From assembly GCA_007449985.2 (NCBI GenBank), contig VIIQ02000589.1:558001-622000 (forward strand): a DNA stretch of 64,000 nt, read 5' to 3'. The position numbers and the translations under genes were made by a program. The stretch comes from Desmodesmus armatus. Lineage: Eukaryota; Chlorophyta; Chlorophyceae; Sphaeropleales; Scenedesmaceae. Below are positions 42,501 to 55,000 of the stretch, in pieces; positions within the stretch are counted from its first letter, which is position 1; the number at the start of each line of letters is the position of its first letter. The notes under the pieces are model-generated. The model was not told the origin of the DNA. It saw nothing but the letters and a program-made list of their open reading frames with translations, and made no database searches.

Positions 42501-44787
42501 CTTCGTCTAAGTGGCTGCGTTGTTCTGCTATGTGGCTGCGTTCGCCCAGGTACTATGTTGCCGAGGGTGTTCGCCTGTACTCGCAAGAAACTTGGAGGCA
42601 GGTCATGGGGACATCTGGCAGGGCGAAGGTTGCAGAGCACATAGACAAGGTGCGTTCGGCATATGGCACAGCGGCCGTGCCGTATGGACTTGAACACAAG
42701 TGCCAAACATGAGTCCCGAAATGGGCGGGGTGCGATGTGGGCATGGCTGAGTTTGCAGGGTATGCCAGACAGGGCTTTCAGTGTTGATTTCAAGCAGGAC
42801 ATAGCTAGGCTTGGCATGCTGCAGCGCCACCAGCGCTCAGCAGAGTCCGCGACCCCCCTACCAAGCGCATGTATGCGCGCCCCAGCAAACAGTTGTGCTG
42901 CACATCGTTATTGTAGTGTTATGCGGCGATCTTTTGCTTGCGTGTATGGTTGATGATCTACAGGTTGTGTTCTACTACATCAGCCAGTCAAAGGCCAACA
43001 ACCATGCAGTGCGTGAGGCCGCATGTGCAGTCATTGCTGAGCTCATGGAGAAGGTGGAAAAGCGGGCAGTGTCACCACATGTGCCAGACCTGCTGCGGGC
43101 GCTGCTGCTGTGCTTCAAGGACAGCAGCTGGCCGGTGCGGGACGCAGCGTGCACTGCGTGTGGCAGGTGCGGCTGAAAGGGTGTCCGACACAGGCAACCT
43201 GTTGAGTTGAGCACCTGCCAGCATTAGTTTGCAATCTATCTCAAGCAGTGGGTTTCCATACAGCGTTGTTGCAGGCTTTGTCTCCTTATGTTTGAACAGC
43301 TTGATGGGGCAAAGGCATGTGCGCACATGCTGCACAACGTTGTACCATGGATATATACTGACTAGCAGCCCATCAGCCGAGCCTGGCTAACGAGGCCACC
43401 TTCATGGACAAGGCTAGGCCCCGCAACCGAGTAATGACATTGTTGCTTGTGTGGCTGCAGGTGTGTCGCGTCATACCCAGAGGAGACCCGTGAGGTGTTG
43501 GATGCGCTGTACGAGCTGTGGTTCGACCACCTTTGGGACAATATCCCCACAGTGCGGGAGGACAGCGCAGTAGCCCTAGCACATGCTGTGAGGGCGTACG
43601 GGCAGGAGGCGCTGGATAAGGTCACTGCTGTGCTTAAGTAAGCGCCTTGCGTTCTTGCTGACGTAGCTGTTTGGGTGGTGCCGCTGGCGGCAGGGTGATC
43701 TACACATCGTGCTGACCGTGAGCAAGCCTCTTTCTTGGCACACAGTGGATGTCGACGCCTCAATGTGTGGTCACCACTACCAGGAGCACAGGTGGGGAAG
43801 TTTACTGACCATGTGGTGTCGTGTGTTTTGCTGTGCACCAGGCAGCTGCTACCAAAGGCGTTTGAGCAGCCAGCTGAGAGCCAGAAGTACAGCGAGCTGG
43901 AGAACGTGACAACCTTTGGTGTTGCCGCGCGCAAGGCTCGTGACAACGACCCTGCGGTGCACACCAACCAGGATATGTTCAGCTGTGGTAGCCTGTCAGC
44001 CAGGTTCAGCACGGAGCGGCTCGTGCGCAGCGACGGCTGCAACGACTTCGGGTTTGCCAGGTGGGTGGGGGCAAGCTGGGATGAGGTTGCCAGTGCAAGG
44101 CAGGGTGTGTGACGTTCTGTTGAGGCGTATGGTTGGGTGGCAGGCTGTATTGTACACACTGATTGCTTCGCTGCAGAGGGCAGATACTCATGTTGCAGCG
44201 CTGTAGGCACAAAGCCAGCTGCAGCGCATATCGGCCTTTCAATGCTGACGCCACCTGCTGTGCTGTTGGTGTGCAGGGCCAAGGAGCCATGGGAGGGCTC
44301 TGACGGAGCCATCTTCATGGTGCGGGAGCTGGCAGCAGCAGACCCAGCTGCAGCACTGCCCTTCATCCCCCAGCTGGCAGACCTTGCGCGTCTGTCCACC
44401 TTCCAACACGCGTTCAACATGCATGAAACCATCTGGCGCAGCCTCCCCAGCATAGCCACTTCCCTAGGGGTGAAGCAGTTCAAGGGGGAGTTCCTAGAGC
44501 TCTTCCTGCCGCCCCTGTTTGCGGACCTGAAGTGCGGGCATCAGCTAGCAGAGGCAGAGGCGGGTGCTTGCATCAGCAAGCTCAGGGACCTTGTGGGACC
44601 AAGGATCTTTGCAGGCCGGTTGGATCCAGCACAGCAGGAGACGCTGGCGACAAACGCCAACATACTGCCGCCACAGCAGCTAGGCATGGGGTTGGCAGCA
44701 GCAGCTGGCAGTTTGCAGCAGCCTACTGGTATGCTGTTACCGGGGGCTGCAGCAGCAGCAGCAGACAGGGTGCAGCCAGTGCGGTGA
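39589..44787 (+). CDS. HEAT/ARM-repeat protein, function not identified
   Basis: Twelve exons (39589-39691, 39774-39871, 40086-40280, 40773-40932, 41270-41408, 41687-41837, 42173-42279, 42550-42649, 42964-43166, 43461-43637, 43842-44060, 44277-44787) keep phase and give 720 residues. The sequence is helical repeats throughout: WEHKIGGLMSAK, DEVRVRLAVGQLLRSLAAKHG, NRFVRETAHFTAATVCQAL, NWSQVRYSASVATRTFM, NHAVREAACAVIAELMEKV, SSWPVRDAACTACGR, TVREDSAVALAHAVRAYG. This is the HEAT pattern of a conserved helix pair with Asp/Val/Arg at the turn. An insert of about 50 residues (SNAMAPGSPNGARPGSPN) is low complexity and disordered. The C-terminus is Ala/Gln-rich. Proteins like this are scaffolds; similar plant proteins are annotated only as ARM-repeat superfamily. 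I cannot name a partner. Confidence 0.9.
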
Positions 44788-45944
44788 GGGGGCTGGAAGC
44801 TGCAGGCAGTTGCACATTTTTGTTGCTTTAGTTGGCTTGTGCATGTTGTGTTGGCTGTGGTGTGGCTATGACCAGTGGGTGTCCAGTGATCCTGGTGGTG
44901 ACTTGTGTTCAGTGCTTGCTGTATCCTGTGTGGAAGTGTTGGGCATGCAGCATGATAGTTGAAAACAGGGTAGATGTCTCCTGCATCTGGGGGACCGAAA
45001 TGGTGCAAATTGTGGAAGAGAAATTTTGCAACCTGTATTCAAAAGCAAATATGGCAGCAGCTATCGAAGCTGACATATGGTTGTGGTGAGCTTGCTATCA
45101 AGACGGCTGTGACAAGACGGCTGTGACCCAGGCCGAGGCTATGAGCAAGCAGTTTCTTGGGCAAGCAGTTTCTTGGTCCAAGTTTGGTTACATGTGGCGA
45201 AGTGACTGCAGCAATTCTATAAATCTTCAACGCACCAAACAGGACCAACGCAGCAGCGGCTGTGTGTGACAAATAGCCACACCAACAATTTGAGGGGCAC
45301 CCATGGACAAACATGGTTGGGGTTGTTACTGCAATGCTAGCCATGGCGCTGGTCAACTTTCAAGAGAGTGAAGGCTGCACTGCTGGCTCCGTCGCATCAC
45401 CAGCACACGTGGCTGTAGCCAGGCAGGGTTTTGTCTTACGGTGCTGGTGCTGCAGCACACAGAGTCAGTGCATGTCCCTGCTGCACACATGATGCTGGTG
45501 GACAACCCAACCCCAAAGCAACCTGCACCCAACCAACAGCATGGTCTGGAGGACTCGTACCCCTATGCCTAACAAAAAAAAAACACTCTGGTGTGCCTGC
45601 AACGCACAAGGCAGCCATTAGCTTGGAGCAGCAGGCAACAGGCACTGCAGCAGGTGCAGAATCAACAAGTTGAAACCAAGCAGCAGCAGCACTTTGTTCG
45701 GCACTGTAGCAGACCAGACATGTGCTTGACACCACACAACCACAGCTTTGTACAAATCCTCCAGTCATTCAATTGTGCAACCAAAAAAAGCTGCGACCTT
45801 CTGCCGTCCTTTGAGACCATCGAGTTTTTTGGTGGTTCCAAGCGTGTTGTCAGGTGGTTTTGCGGTTTCGCCCTTGCTCAAGGGGCTCGTCAGATGGCAG
45901 GAAGCTACCATTCCGCACCCTGCACGGCAGGGGGGGGGGGGGGA

Positions 45945-46450
45945 GGACATACACGCAAGCACACAACCCCAGCATTAGGCTAGAAGGGCCCAAAGAAGTC
46001 CTTCACTGCAGCAGCAGCGTCGCCTGCAACACCACACAACACAAGGACACACACGCACAAGCACACACCCGTAGCCTAAGGCTAGAAGGCCCCCAGGGAG
46101 GCCTTCACTGCAGAAGCAGCGTCGCCTGCAACACAACACAACACAAAGGACACACACGCACACGCACACAACCCCAGTGTCAGTAGGTTAGAAGGCCCCA
46201 AGGGGAATCCTTCACGGTATAGTAACCGCATCACCTGCAGCAGCACCACATGAGCACAAGAACATGCAAGCACACAACCCTGGTGTTAGTAGGTTAGACG
46301 GCTCCAAGGGAGCTCCTTCACGGTGTAGTAACCGCATCACCTACAGCATTGAAAAACACAAGAACATGCAAGCACACACCCCCAGCATGGGTAGGCTAGA
46401 AGGCTCCAAGGGAACTCCTTCACGGTGTAGTAACCGCATCGCCTGCAGAA
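45945..46450. repeat. Tandem array of about 105-bp units, five copies
   Basis: Each unit has a TAGAAGG(C/G)(C/T)CC-AGG core, a CCTTCAC block and GC(G/A)TC(G/A)CCTGCA, then a CACAA/CACACGCAAGCACACAACC spacer. Cores start near 45979, 46081, 46188, 46292 and 46396. A diverged sixth copy may lie near 46610-46645. On the minus strand every unit opens with an acceptor-like TGCAG|GCGATGCGG and three copies keep the same reading frame (MRLL-REG-PL-PS). Confidence 0.85.
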
Positions 46451-47985
46451 GCTGCAACACAAGCAGCACCAACAGCACACACATGCATTGAACTGCAACT
46501 TTCGGAGCCAAATACCAGCAGGTTGAGCTTGGCAGGACCCAAGCCAACTACCTGCCAACATACTGTGAACATGCACAGGGTACAGGTGGCAGCCTGCCAC
46601 GTCGGACTCATGACCCGTCCTCACAAAACGCATGACCTGCAGCATCAAAAAAAAATTAGAGACAAAAATAATTTAAAAGCGTGCAAAAGCTGGGGGAGGT
46701 GGTGCTGGTGAGGTGGGCAGGTGGCACAGCAACAGGATGGGCACACGCCTGCCTGCCGACGTGCTTGGTTGCAAAAACCACCCTTCTCCAATGATACTTA
46801 GAGTCTGGCATTTTCTCTCGCAGCAGTGGAACGGCCTAGCTGTCCTGGTTCAAACATCGTCTGGGACAGCGGGTCGCGTACAGGCTCCTTCCGGCCATCG
46901 GCAGTGGCAAGCTGAACGTGGATGCAGGGATGATTGCTGAGCAGCTTATTACTTGCCGCAGGCCTCCGATATTCGCAGCGTCACTGTGCTCATGGCCAGC
47001 CAGCTGTTGACAGGCCTCTCAGGGATCAGCAGAGGTTTGGTGTGGCTATGCAAGCTGGACATCAGCTGCTGCAGTCTCACAGCAGGGTGTACCCCCCTAC
47101 ATCGCCTCGCTGCACCCACAATGCATGCCTGCAAGCTGTGGCTCGTGTAGCACCTCTAGCAGACCACCCACCAGTTCAACTGTGTTGCTGCGCGACAGCA
47201 GCAGCAGATGGGTGAGCAGCAGAGCAGCCCAAAACCAGCAGCAGAGGGGCCTGACTCTTATCTAGATTCCTTTTGACAAGAAGCAGCTTGCCTGTGCACG
47301 AACAAGATGACATTGCCTGGAGTGTATGATGCAGCAGTGGTCTCGGCTGTCACAGCTGTGTCTAGTTTGTGCTGTGCCACAGCTGGTTTGCGTCAGACGC
47401 TGGGCAGCACAGGCAAGTCAACATGGCGACACCATAAGCAGCAGGATGCCATAGATGCCGGGCTATTGACCTGCAGCAGGGACAGGACATCAACCATGAC
47501 TGCACTAGATTGCGATATATCGTGCTATATTGAGCAGAACTGCCCTTCGCCAGCAGAGCTCCCCGCTCCCCCTGCTGCTGCTGCTGGCGCCTTGGGTGCT
47601 CCGAGGGCGGGAAAAGGGGGCTTGCCGTGCAGGCTGCACAGTGCAGCTTCCAGCAGGCGTTGTGCAAGGGGTGTAGGTGGAGCTTTGTTGGGGGGTGGTT
47701 TGTTTGTGTGTTCACAATGAACTGACGGCCTTCCCCGCCCCTTCAAGTACCAACAGTACATCAGCACCATGGGATCACCCAAGTGGGAGAGGTGTACTGC
47801 ACATAGAGGCAAGCAATGTTGCTGCAGAGGCAAAGGCCGTGCGCAGCAGCCTCTGCTTTCTTTGCCTTCTTAACTGCTGCCGCTCTTGCGGTGTGGCGCT
47901 TGTCAGCAGCCCCAGGGCTGGTGCTGCGCTTGGCCCCTTGGTCTGCTGCCTGGTTCTTTCCGTCAGCCAGCCCACTGTAACACTG

Positions 47986-48062
47986 CTGCTGCCTCCACAG
48001 GTCAGTGTCGTGCGCTAGATGGCCGCCACCTTGCGCACGACACTGACCTGTGGACGCAGCAG
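47986..48062. repeat. Near-perfect inverted repeat, 30-bp arms
   Basis: Arms 47986-48015 and 48033-48062 are complementary with one mismatch, and perfectly so over the inner 22 bp, around a 17-base spacer. The arm includes CCACAGGTCAGTG, so both strands show a 5'-splice-site-like GTCAGT. Confidence 0.9.
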
Positions 48063-48146
48063 CAAAAATGACGCTTGCGTAAACTAGGTGTGCTGAGCGC
48101 AGCTGCCAGCAGCAATGGCAGATTCCAGAGTGTGCATGGCTCTGGC

Positions 48147-48407
48147 ATGCCATGCCATTGCTGCAACCGGGGCGACGATCAAATGCAACATGCTTACAAC
48201 CTGGTTGACCAATTTGCAAACTTGAATGAGGCACCCACAAGGGTCCGCGGCACTGCCGCATTGAATGCACTGCCAGTGCTGTGCATTTTGCTGTCATTGT
48301 CAGATAAGCCTGCAGCTGCTTCCAGCAAAAACAGGCCTGCGCAATCGACTGTCCTGTTGTACCACCCACATCTTCCAGCTGTGCGGCGCACTTTCATTCT
48401 GTTGTAA
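48147..48407 (+). CDS. Small open frame, hypothetical
   Basis: 86 codons from an ATG, reading MPCHCCNRGDDQMQHAYNL, then VDQFANLNEAPTRVRGTAAL and a hydrophobic LPVLCILLSL. Its composition is more protein-like than the surrounding frames, but the minus strand is also open here (MKVRRTAGRCGWYNR from 48397). No family is recognised. It may be an exon of a larger gene or chance. Confidence 0.25.
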   Translation: MPCHCCNRGDDQMQHAYNLVDQFANLNEAPTRVRGTAALNALPVLCILLSLSDKPAAASSKNRPAQSTVLLYHPHLPAVRRTFILL

Positions 48408-48746
48408 GGTGTGTTGACTGGGAGGATTGCCGGTGCTGGCTGTAAACTGTCTAGGACGCATCACCAATTCATGCTTGTGCATCGCTGCTGTTGCGCATGT
48501 GCGGGGCGCAAAATGCCACCAGGGAGGCTCAAAATACCGTTCACGGTCGTGTTTACCACACTTGTCCACAACTTACGATTTGATTGCTGCCCAGCATTGC
48601 ATAACATGCCTCGTCAGCACAACTGCCGCAACCGCGAGTACTGTCGAACCGTACACTGTGCACAGACACGCACTACCTTTTGCTGAATTCCTTCAAAGCA
48701 GTGCATAGTGTCTGCAAGCGCGCTGCAACGCGTCGGCTAGTCCAAG

Positions 48747-50759
48747 ATGGAGTTCATCGATCTCGCTCGTGCAGGATGGGTTGCGTTGGTTACTGTTTCT
48801 GCTTATGCTGCCGTGCTCTTCAGACGCGTTGTGCTGGGACAGTCCCACCCCCTCGAGTGGCCCGTAGATCTTGAGGTGTGGGCTGCTGCTGCTCTGTTAC
48901 AACTGCTGCTGCTGTCGAGTTGTCAACCTGCATGTGTACCTCAATCTCCATGTATCATCACAATGTTGCATGTTTCGTAATATGCAACGTTTCAATTCCG
49001 TGTGTGCTGTGCAGATGGTGGCTGCTGGCTTCAAGGTTGGCATCAAGTGGGGCAACCTGGCAACCCTGCGCCTCATGCTGGGGTTCATGGCACAGCCATG
49101 GATCCACTTTGGACTCAGGGTGGAAAGGGTGCAGCCCCCAGGCTGCGAGCCAGCCTACTGGTTGACCCTGAAAAGCTCCAGCAGCCGCACTGACAGCGAC
49201 AGCGAACACAGCAGCAGTGGGAATCAGCCCTCACAGCAGCCAGATGTGGTCTTCTGCTATGTGCATGGAGGTGCATTCGTTGCAGGACACCCGCTGATGT
49301 GCTGCTCTACATTTGAGCGCTGGATGAAGGCCCTTGCTAGGCAAGGTATCAGCAGCAAGGTGCTGTGCATCCAGTACCCCTTGGCGCCTGAAAGGCCCTT
49401 CCCAGCTGCCGTTGCCTCAACTGCCGCTGCCTTTGCATGGGTGGGCCAGCAGTTCCCAGCAGGGTGCGGCACTACACTCATTGCAATTGGGGATTCTGCA
49501 GGAGGCAACATCGTCCCCACCTCCCTTGCCGCTCTCAGGGACTATATGCAGCGGCAGCAGCACCCCAAGCTAGGCCAGCTGCCAGCACAGCAGCAGCAGC
49601 AGCAGCAGGAGCAGCAGGAGGACCAGGAGCAGCCAGCCTCACATGATGCCAGCGGCAGCAAGCCCGTGTATGCAGAAAGCGCTGTGATAGCACCAGCAGG
49701 CAAGGCCGAGCAGGCACTCAGCAGCAGTGAGCATGCTGCTGCTTTGACAGCTGCTCTCGAGGCACACCTGTTTGCAGATCTGCACAACAGGCTGACTGTC
49801 ATGGCAGCGAAAACCAGCAGCAGCACAAGCAACGGTGCCAGCAGCAGCAGCACTAGTGCTAGTGCAGGCCTGCTTGCAGCTCAGCTGCGCACGGTACGCA
49901 TGCCGTCATCAATCATCCTGGTCTCGCCAGCTGCAGACATCAGCCCTACTGCCTGCTTCCGCACCCGCAAGCCCCCTCACCTCTCGGCTGCTACTCCTGC
50001 CAGCTGCGATACTCCGTCAGATGCCTCAGATGCCACCCATTCCGAAGCAGTACCACCCTGCAGCGACATCAGCAGCAGCAACGGCAACGGCAGCAGCAGC
50101 AGCAGCAGGCGGCCCCACTATGATTACTTGCCAGAAGACTTGGAGTCTGGGGGCATGGCAGTCTACGCAGAGCACCATGAGCAGCTGTGTGGCGTCTATG
50201 CCTCGCCCGTGCACCTTCCAAGTGTTGAGGGCCTGTGTGCTGGGCGGTGGATGGTGCTGTCTGGGGGCGTCGAGCTGCTGCACCCTGACATTGAGAGGTG
50301 AGGGTCGAGGTGCTAGCGTAGAACGGCAACCATCACTAGTTTGTGATGCAGTCTGTTTGGCAGCTTTGACAATCAAGCCACCAACCATAGTGGGACTTGG
50401 AACCTCAGTGGTGACGGGGCGCAATCGTTGGCCGTCGACATAAACGTTGCATGGGTTACGCCTGACACTCTGTTGAAAACTGCAGTATGATGTCAGGCAG
50501 TTGGACGTTACCGCCCTGACCGCATGCCTCAAAGCTTGTATGTATGGCTGGTCTGCTGCTTTGCAGGTTTGCCAAGAAGCTTCAGCGATCACTGGGAGAG
50601 GCGCGTGTGATGTTCTGCGTCGAGCCCAAACTGCCACACGCTTGGGCCATCCTGCCCAACCCCAGCATGGCGACACGGCAGGAGGTGGTTGTGAGGTTCA
50701 TAGCAGCTGCACACGCAGCAACTGTGGCAGCAGCAAGCCAGACTGCAGCAGCGCATTGA
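48747..50759 (+). CDS. Alpha/beta hydrolase fold-3 (hormone-sensitive lipase-type) esterase, membrane-anchored
   Basis: Three exons (48747-48875, 49015-50297, 50567-50759) give 534 residues. An N-terminal hydrophobic segment (about 8-26, ARAGWVALVTVSAYAAVLF) looks like a membrane anchor. The HSL-family oxyanion motif HGGAF lies at 127-131 and the nucleophile elbow GDSAGG with Ser204 follows, with YPLAPERPFP between them, as in hormone-sensitive lipase-like esterases. The late HAWAIL (after VEPKLPH) supplies the probable catalytic His. The catalytic Asp should lie near GGVELLHPDIERF, but this is not certain. Two long low-complexity inserts (poly-Gln/Glu near 225-260; Ser/Gly-rich near 310-330 and 380-410) interrupt the fold and make it longer than usual. 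The expected activity is hydrolysis of short-chain or acylglycerol esters at a membrane. Confidence 0.9.
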
Positions 50760-52015
50760 TCGGCCTGGTGTGCTGCGGCTTGGGCGATGGCTAATTGCGA
50801 TTACTCTGGCAGTTACATTGCGTGTTGGCGGCTAACAGTTCATCTTCATGCAATGTGGCAGGCAGTATGTTGTAGCATACCGCCTGGTGATCAGTCTGGC
50901 CATGTGCTTCCACTGCTCCGCGGACTGGTGGTCTTGAGGGTGTGCCACACCCTCAGTGCAGTGCAGGGGTTGCTAGCGTCCTCCTTCAGAAAGCGGACTG
51001 TGCCTGTTGATATCGTACAGGAAGAAGCTACACTGTTGAGTTGTAACAAGTTGCTCGGCATGCCATGGTTTTGGCACTGTATGTCAATCATGCCAATGTT
51101 TTACATTCACGATGGAGGGCAACATGAGAGGCAAAAAGTACTGTCTCAATGCTGCATCAGTACCCTTGAGATGCTTGTTTGGGTGAGGCAAAGCCTATGT
51201 GTGCAATTGCATGGTCTCATCAACACCACGACAGCTGTCTGCAGCACGTGCCAAGTGCTCACGTGTGAGCTGATACTTCCAGAGACACGCCTGTCATCAG
51301 ACAAACAAAGCCCCACAAGGGCTGCTGACCCCGAGCCACCACGGCACAACACAGTTTGGGCCCCTGCAAAAAGGTCTGAGCTTGCTACTCACATCCAACC
51401 ATGCTGTTGCATGTGGAGCATCACTCCAGTATGCCCCTGCACAATGCACAGCGAGGAGAAGGAGGAAACAGTGCTTAGTAAGCAACTTGCAAGGTTGAAC
51501 CTCTGCTGCTAGCCCTATTGCCACAGCTCAACATGCTGCTGCCGCCAGCCTGGCAATCATGCCAGTGCTCGTACACCGCTGGCATAGGCTGCCTGCGCAA
51601 CAAGACTGTCTCTGTAATGGAGAAGAGGGAAGAGAGGGGGTGAAAGTCTACGCTTTCGTCAGACAGAGACCTGTCCAACAAGACTTCGATGCAGTGTGAA
51701 CAAGGTAACAGCTGAGCATGCCTCCTAAGCTGGAATCAACCTGCTGGATATCAATGTGCTTCTGCAGACATGCAGCAGACTGCATGCGTACTGCGCTATG
51801 GCCAGCCCGTGCGTCAGATACAGCTCAGGCGAATGCATGCTGCATTGCTAAGCGAGCACAGCAGAGTACAGCACCTCACCTGATGCATGCAGCAGTTCTG
51901 AACCTGCTGGCCGCCACTGGGCTGTTGAGACTGTCAAAATGATGTTTGTTTAGCCGGCTGCAACTTGCGTCTTTTGTCTTCAGGGCTGTACCATTGACCT
52001 TGCTGTCAGCATCTG
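50760..52015. other. Interval between convergent genes
   Basis: Holds the 3' region of the esterase and that of the oxidoreductase. A plus-strand open frame of about 240 codons starts near 50787, but its composition (Cys, His and Ser rich, no repeats or motifs) and its place at the gene end argue that it is UTR and not coding. Confidence 0.5.
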
Positions 52016-55000
52016 TCACTTGAGGTCCCGCCCATACTTGTGCATGAATGACTGGTCGATGTAGTCTTTGAGCCACCAGGCCCACCTGCCCTGGAATGTG
52101 AGCCAGCCCCTGGAGCCCACAGCGTACCTGCATTCCATAGTACCAACACAGCACAGCACGACATGGCATGACACCATGGCAGGTCCACTGGCTAGCTGAG
52201 CTCATGCAAATGCAGCTTGAACGAGGTTGCCTACCAGTACATATGATGATTGCCGTGTCCTAATGTAGCACGATGGTACAACTGCAGTAAAGACAGGAAG
52301 CATGCCGTATGCTAATCGAGCTGCGCAAGCGCCTGCCCACATCCTCAACAAAGTGAGCACAACACGTGATGTGTGTGTCCCACAGGTGTGAAAGCCACAG
52401 CATCGATAGCATGCACTAGGAACCGTTAGAGCTGTGGCCAAATAGGCTGCCAGCATACCTGTCTCCTGTACTGATGAGAGCAAGTGCCTGCTGCTGGGGC
52501 TTGTACGGCTGCAGTGGCTGACCCTTCAAGGAGCGACACAGGTTGTTGAAAACAGGAAGGCCCTGAAACAGCACACAAACATGCATGCGCATTCCCGTTT
52601 CATCATGTAGTTGATAGATACCGTTGTATGACGTGCACAGTGACTAGAGCTGTTAGCTACTGGTAGCTAGACCACGACTGCCAATCATGCAGACCTGCCA
52701 ATCGAACAGAAAATATCAGCCTGATATGTTGAGGCTGAGCAGCGCTCACCTGTCTAACAGCATACACTCCTGCCTTGGGCCGTGGGTCAGTCACACTGCT
52801 GGCCACGTCCCCAACAGCAAACACCTCTGGAGGGCCCCCTGCTGATTGGAGGTACTCATTGATCAGCAGAAACCCTGAAGAATCTGCAGCACAGCACAGC
52901 AGGCAACAGCTCACAAATAATCAGGTCCTACCTGAGAAGTAACCCACATTCCCATGCATGCATGCATGCGTACACACCGGCCTTTGCATCTGTGATGACC
53001 AGCTGATGTTGCAAGATTCTGTGTTCCTAGGACTGTCTGCCTCGTCACTTGCCTGCTGTGTGCAGCGGGCAGGGTTTCAAACGCACTCAACAAAACCTCA
53101 GCAGCCGCACCGTTGCCCTCACCGCCCCACCAGATCCATTAAACGTACCTACAGGCAGGCCTGTGTCTTTCAACCATCCAGCAGCAGCAGCTTGTGTGCA
53201 CCACAGAGCCTCATCGAAGCTGTGCCACGTGCCGTCACTTGTTTGTAGTCTCCCAGCCTGCACCTCAGCCACCTTGCAGTTTTCATGCAGTGCCACACCC
53301 TGCACTTCTGCCTGTGCCTTTACAGCTGCTGCAACTGCATCTGAGTGGCCTGGCAGGATCCTGCCACCACAGAACAACCTGGAAAGACAGCACATGAGGG
53401 CTGATTCACAGCAGGTTGTGATGATTGGTGAGGGCTGCTCCACGCATGCCAGTAAGGACAGACGGCAGCCAGTTACTATGGTACTAAACAAACAGGAGTG
53501 TTGTCGCCCAAACAAACATGATAACAATTTACTGCATAGCAGACTCTGACCAAAAGGCGACGTCAAATGCTTAGCCAATGACATGGGAGACAGCAAACCA
53601 TTTACGTACTTGACCTGGTCGGGTTGTTCAAGTTGAGCTGCACCAGGCTTGGCCCGTTCCTGCTTCAGCCTGTAAGCAAGGGCCAGGGCCAATTCCACTC
53701 CCCCAGCACCCCCTCCCACCACTGCTACAGTGAGGGCCTTGTCAGATGCTGCTATGTGTGACAGCAGGTCGGTAAACCGCACCACAAACCTGCGACAAAA
53801 AGGGCACATTCCAGGTTGGCAGCACGCGATACATACTCACGTCAGGCAGCATGGGCAGCCCTTGCTTCTGTCATCAATGCATCTTGCAGCCCAGCACAGC
53901 GCCGACTGTAAGAAACAGAAACGTTGCGCCAGAGGTGGCCGTTGGATAGCTGGGTCTGTTGTGATTACTCAGTGTGCGCAGCGGCAGTGCAAGCTTGGGC
54001 ACCGAGTCTGCGGTGCAGCTTCCCAACGGGCACATCCGAAAAACTGCTGATGCACTGCATCTGCAGTTGTGGCGGCCGCTTACTTGTCTATAGGCTTGAC
54101 GGGCGTGGTGTGCTGTGCTGCCCCTGGTATGGTGCTTGCCGCAGGGGTGATGCCTATGTTGATGGACAGCACATCATATGGCTGCACCTCCCCATCTGGC
54201 AGCAGTACTCTTCGGCCCTGCAGCCAGTGTGTCCAGCACGGCACGGAAGGCTTAGATAGTCAGCCACAGCCCAAGGCGAAGAAGGGAGTGAGGTGAAGCT
54301 GTTCCCTGGAAACCTTTGTGCGACACAGCCGCCGCAGCATGGGGAGCACCACCACTGCTGCTTGCCTGCAGTTGTAAGCACCCGCCTGGCTGGCGTTTCA
54401 GCAGGTTGATCACAGCAACATTGGATGGTGAGCCGTCAGCATGTAGGATTGACTGCTCTGGCGCCAGCCAGTCAGCAGTGTTGACAGGAAGCACCAGACA
54501 ATGCCCACCTTGATATCAATGCCAGTAGCCTCCTGCTGCACCAGTGCTGCACCCGCATAGCGTGACAACTGAGACAGATCGATGTGGCACTCATCAAAGC
54601 TGTAAAAGCCAGATACGTATCCTGGCAGCATCCCACTGCAGGGAGCAAGCAGCATTGACGTAAAGCAGCAACAGAACAGAGTCATCAACTCTGCATTGAC
54701 CGGGTGCCTGGCGGTGTAGCATGTCAACCCTGTTGCATGCACCTGCCAGTCACAGCATGGCACAACGCTTGACGCAAGCAAGTCCTTGGCTTTCCCATGC
54801 GTGCATGCATGTAATGTGGCAACTGATCAGGGTGCAGGTGGAACCTGAAGGCTGCTGCTGGCATGGACTTGCATGAACACAAGAGGAGGGGTTGGCAGCT
54901 TACGAGTATGGGGTCTGCAAGGTGCGCGTCACCAGTGTGAGTTTGACACCAGGCACAGGCTTGTGCTTCCACTGACGCAGCACCTCGACATGGGCGTGTC

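Larger units (their letters stand above)
44788..48746. other. Repeat-rich interval with weak coding signals on both strands
   Basis: Contains a tandem array (45945-46450), a 13-G run at 45931, short tandem duplications near 45100-45170 and a perfect hairpin near 48000. Weak coding-like frames: plus 46930-47035 (YYLPQASDIRSVTVLMASQLL), plus 47750-47790 (YQQYISTMGSPKWER), minus 47990-47800 (LTERTRQQTKG, later QERQQLRRQRKQRLLRTAF), and minus 47710-47525 with a stop. They do not assemble into one gene in either direction, so no gene is called except the low-confidence open frame at 48147. Confidence 0.4.

Noticed and set aside
43362..44483. A 373-codon minus-strand open frame opposite the HEAT-repeat gene
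   Set aside because: It spans several phase-consistent exons and introns of the plus-strand gene and shows no domain of its own.
45945..46450. A CRISPR-like array
   Set aside because: Units are about 105 bp with both core and spacer repeated, the genome is eukaryotic, and no cas genes are present.
50787..51512. A 241-codon plus-strand open frame downstream of the esterase
   Set aside because: No splice-linked neighbours, no motif, Cys/His/Ser-rich low-information composition, and it lies where a 3' UTR is expected.
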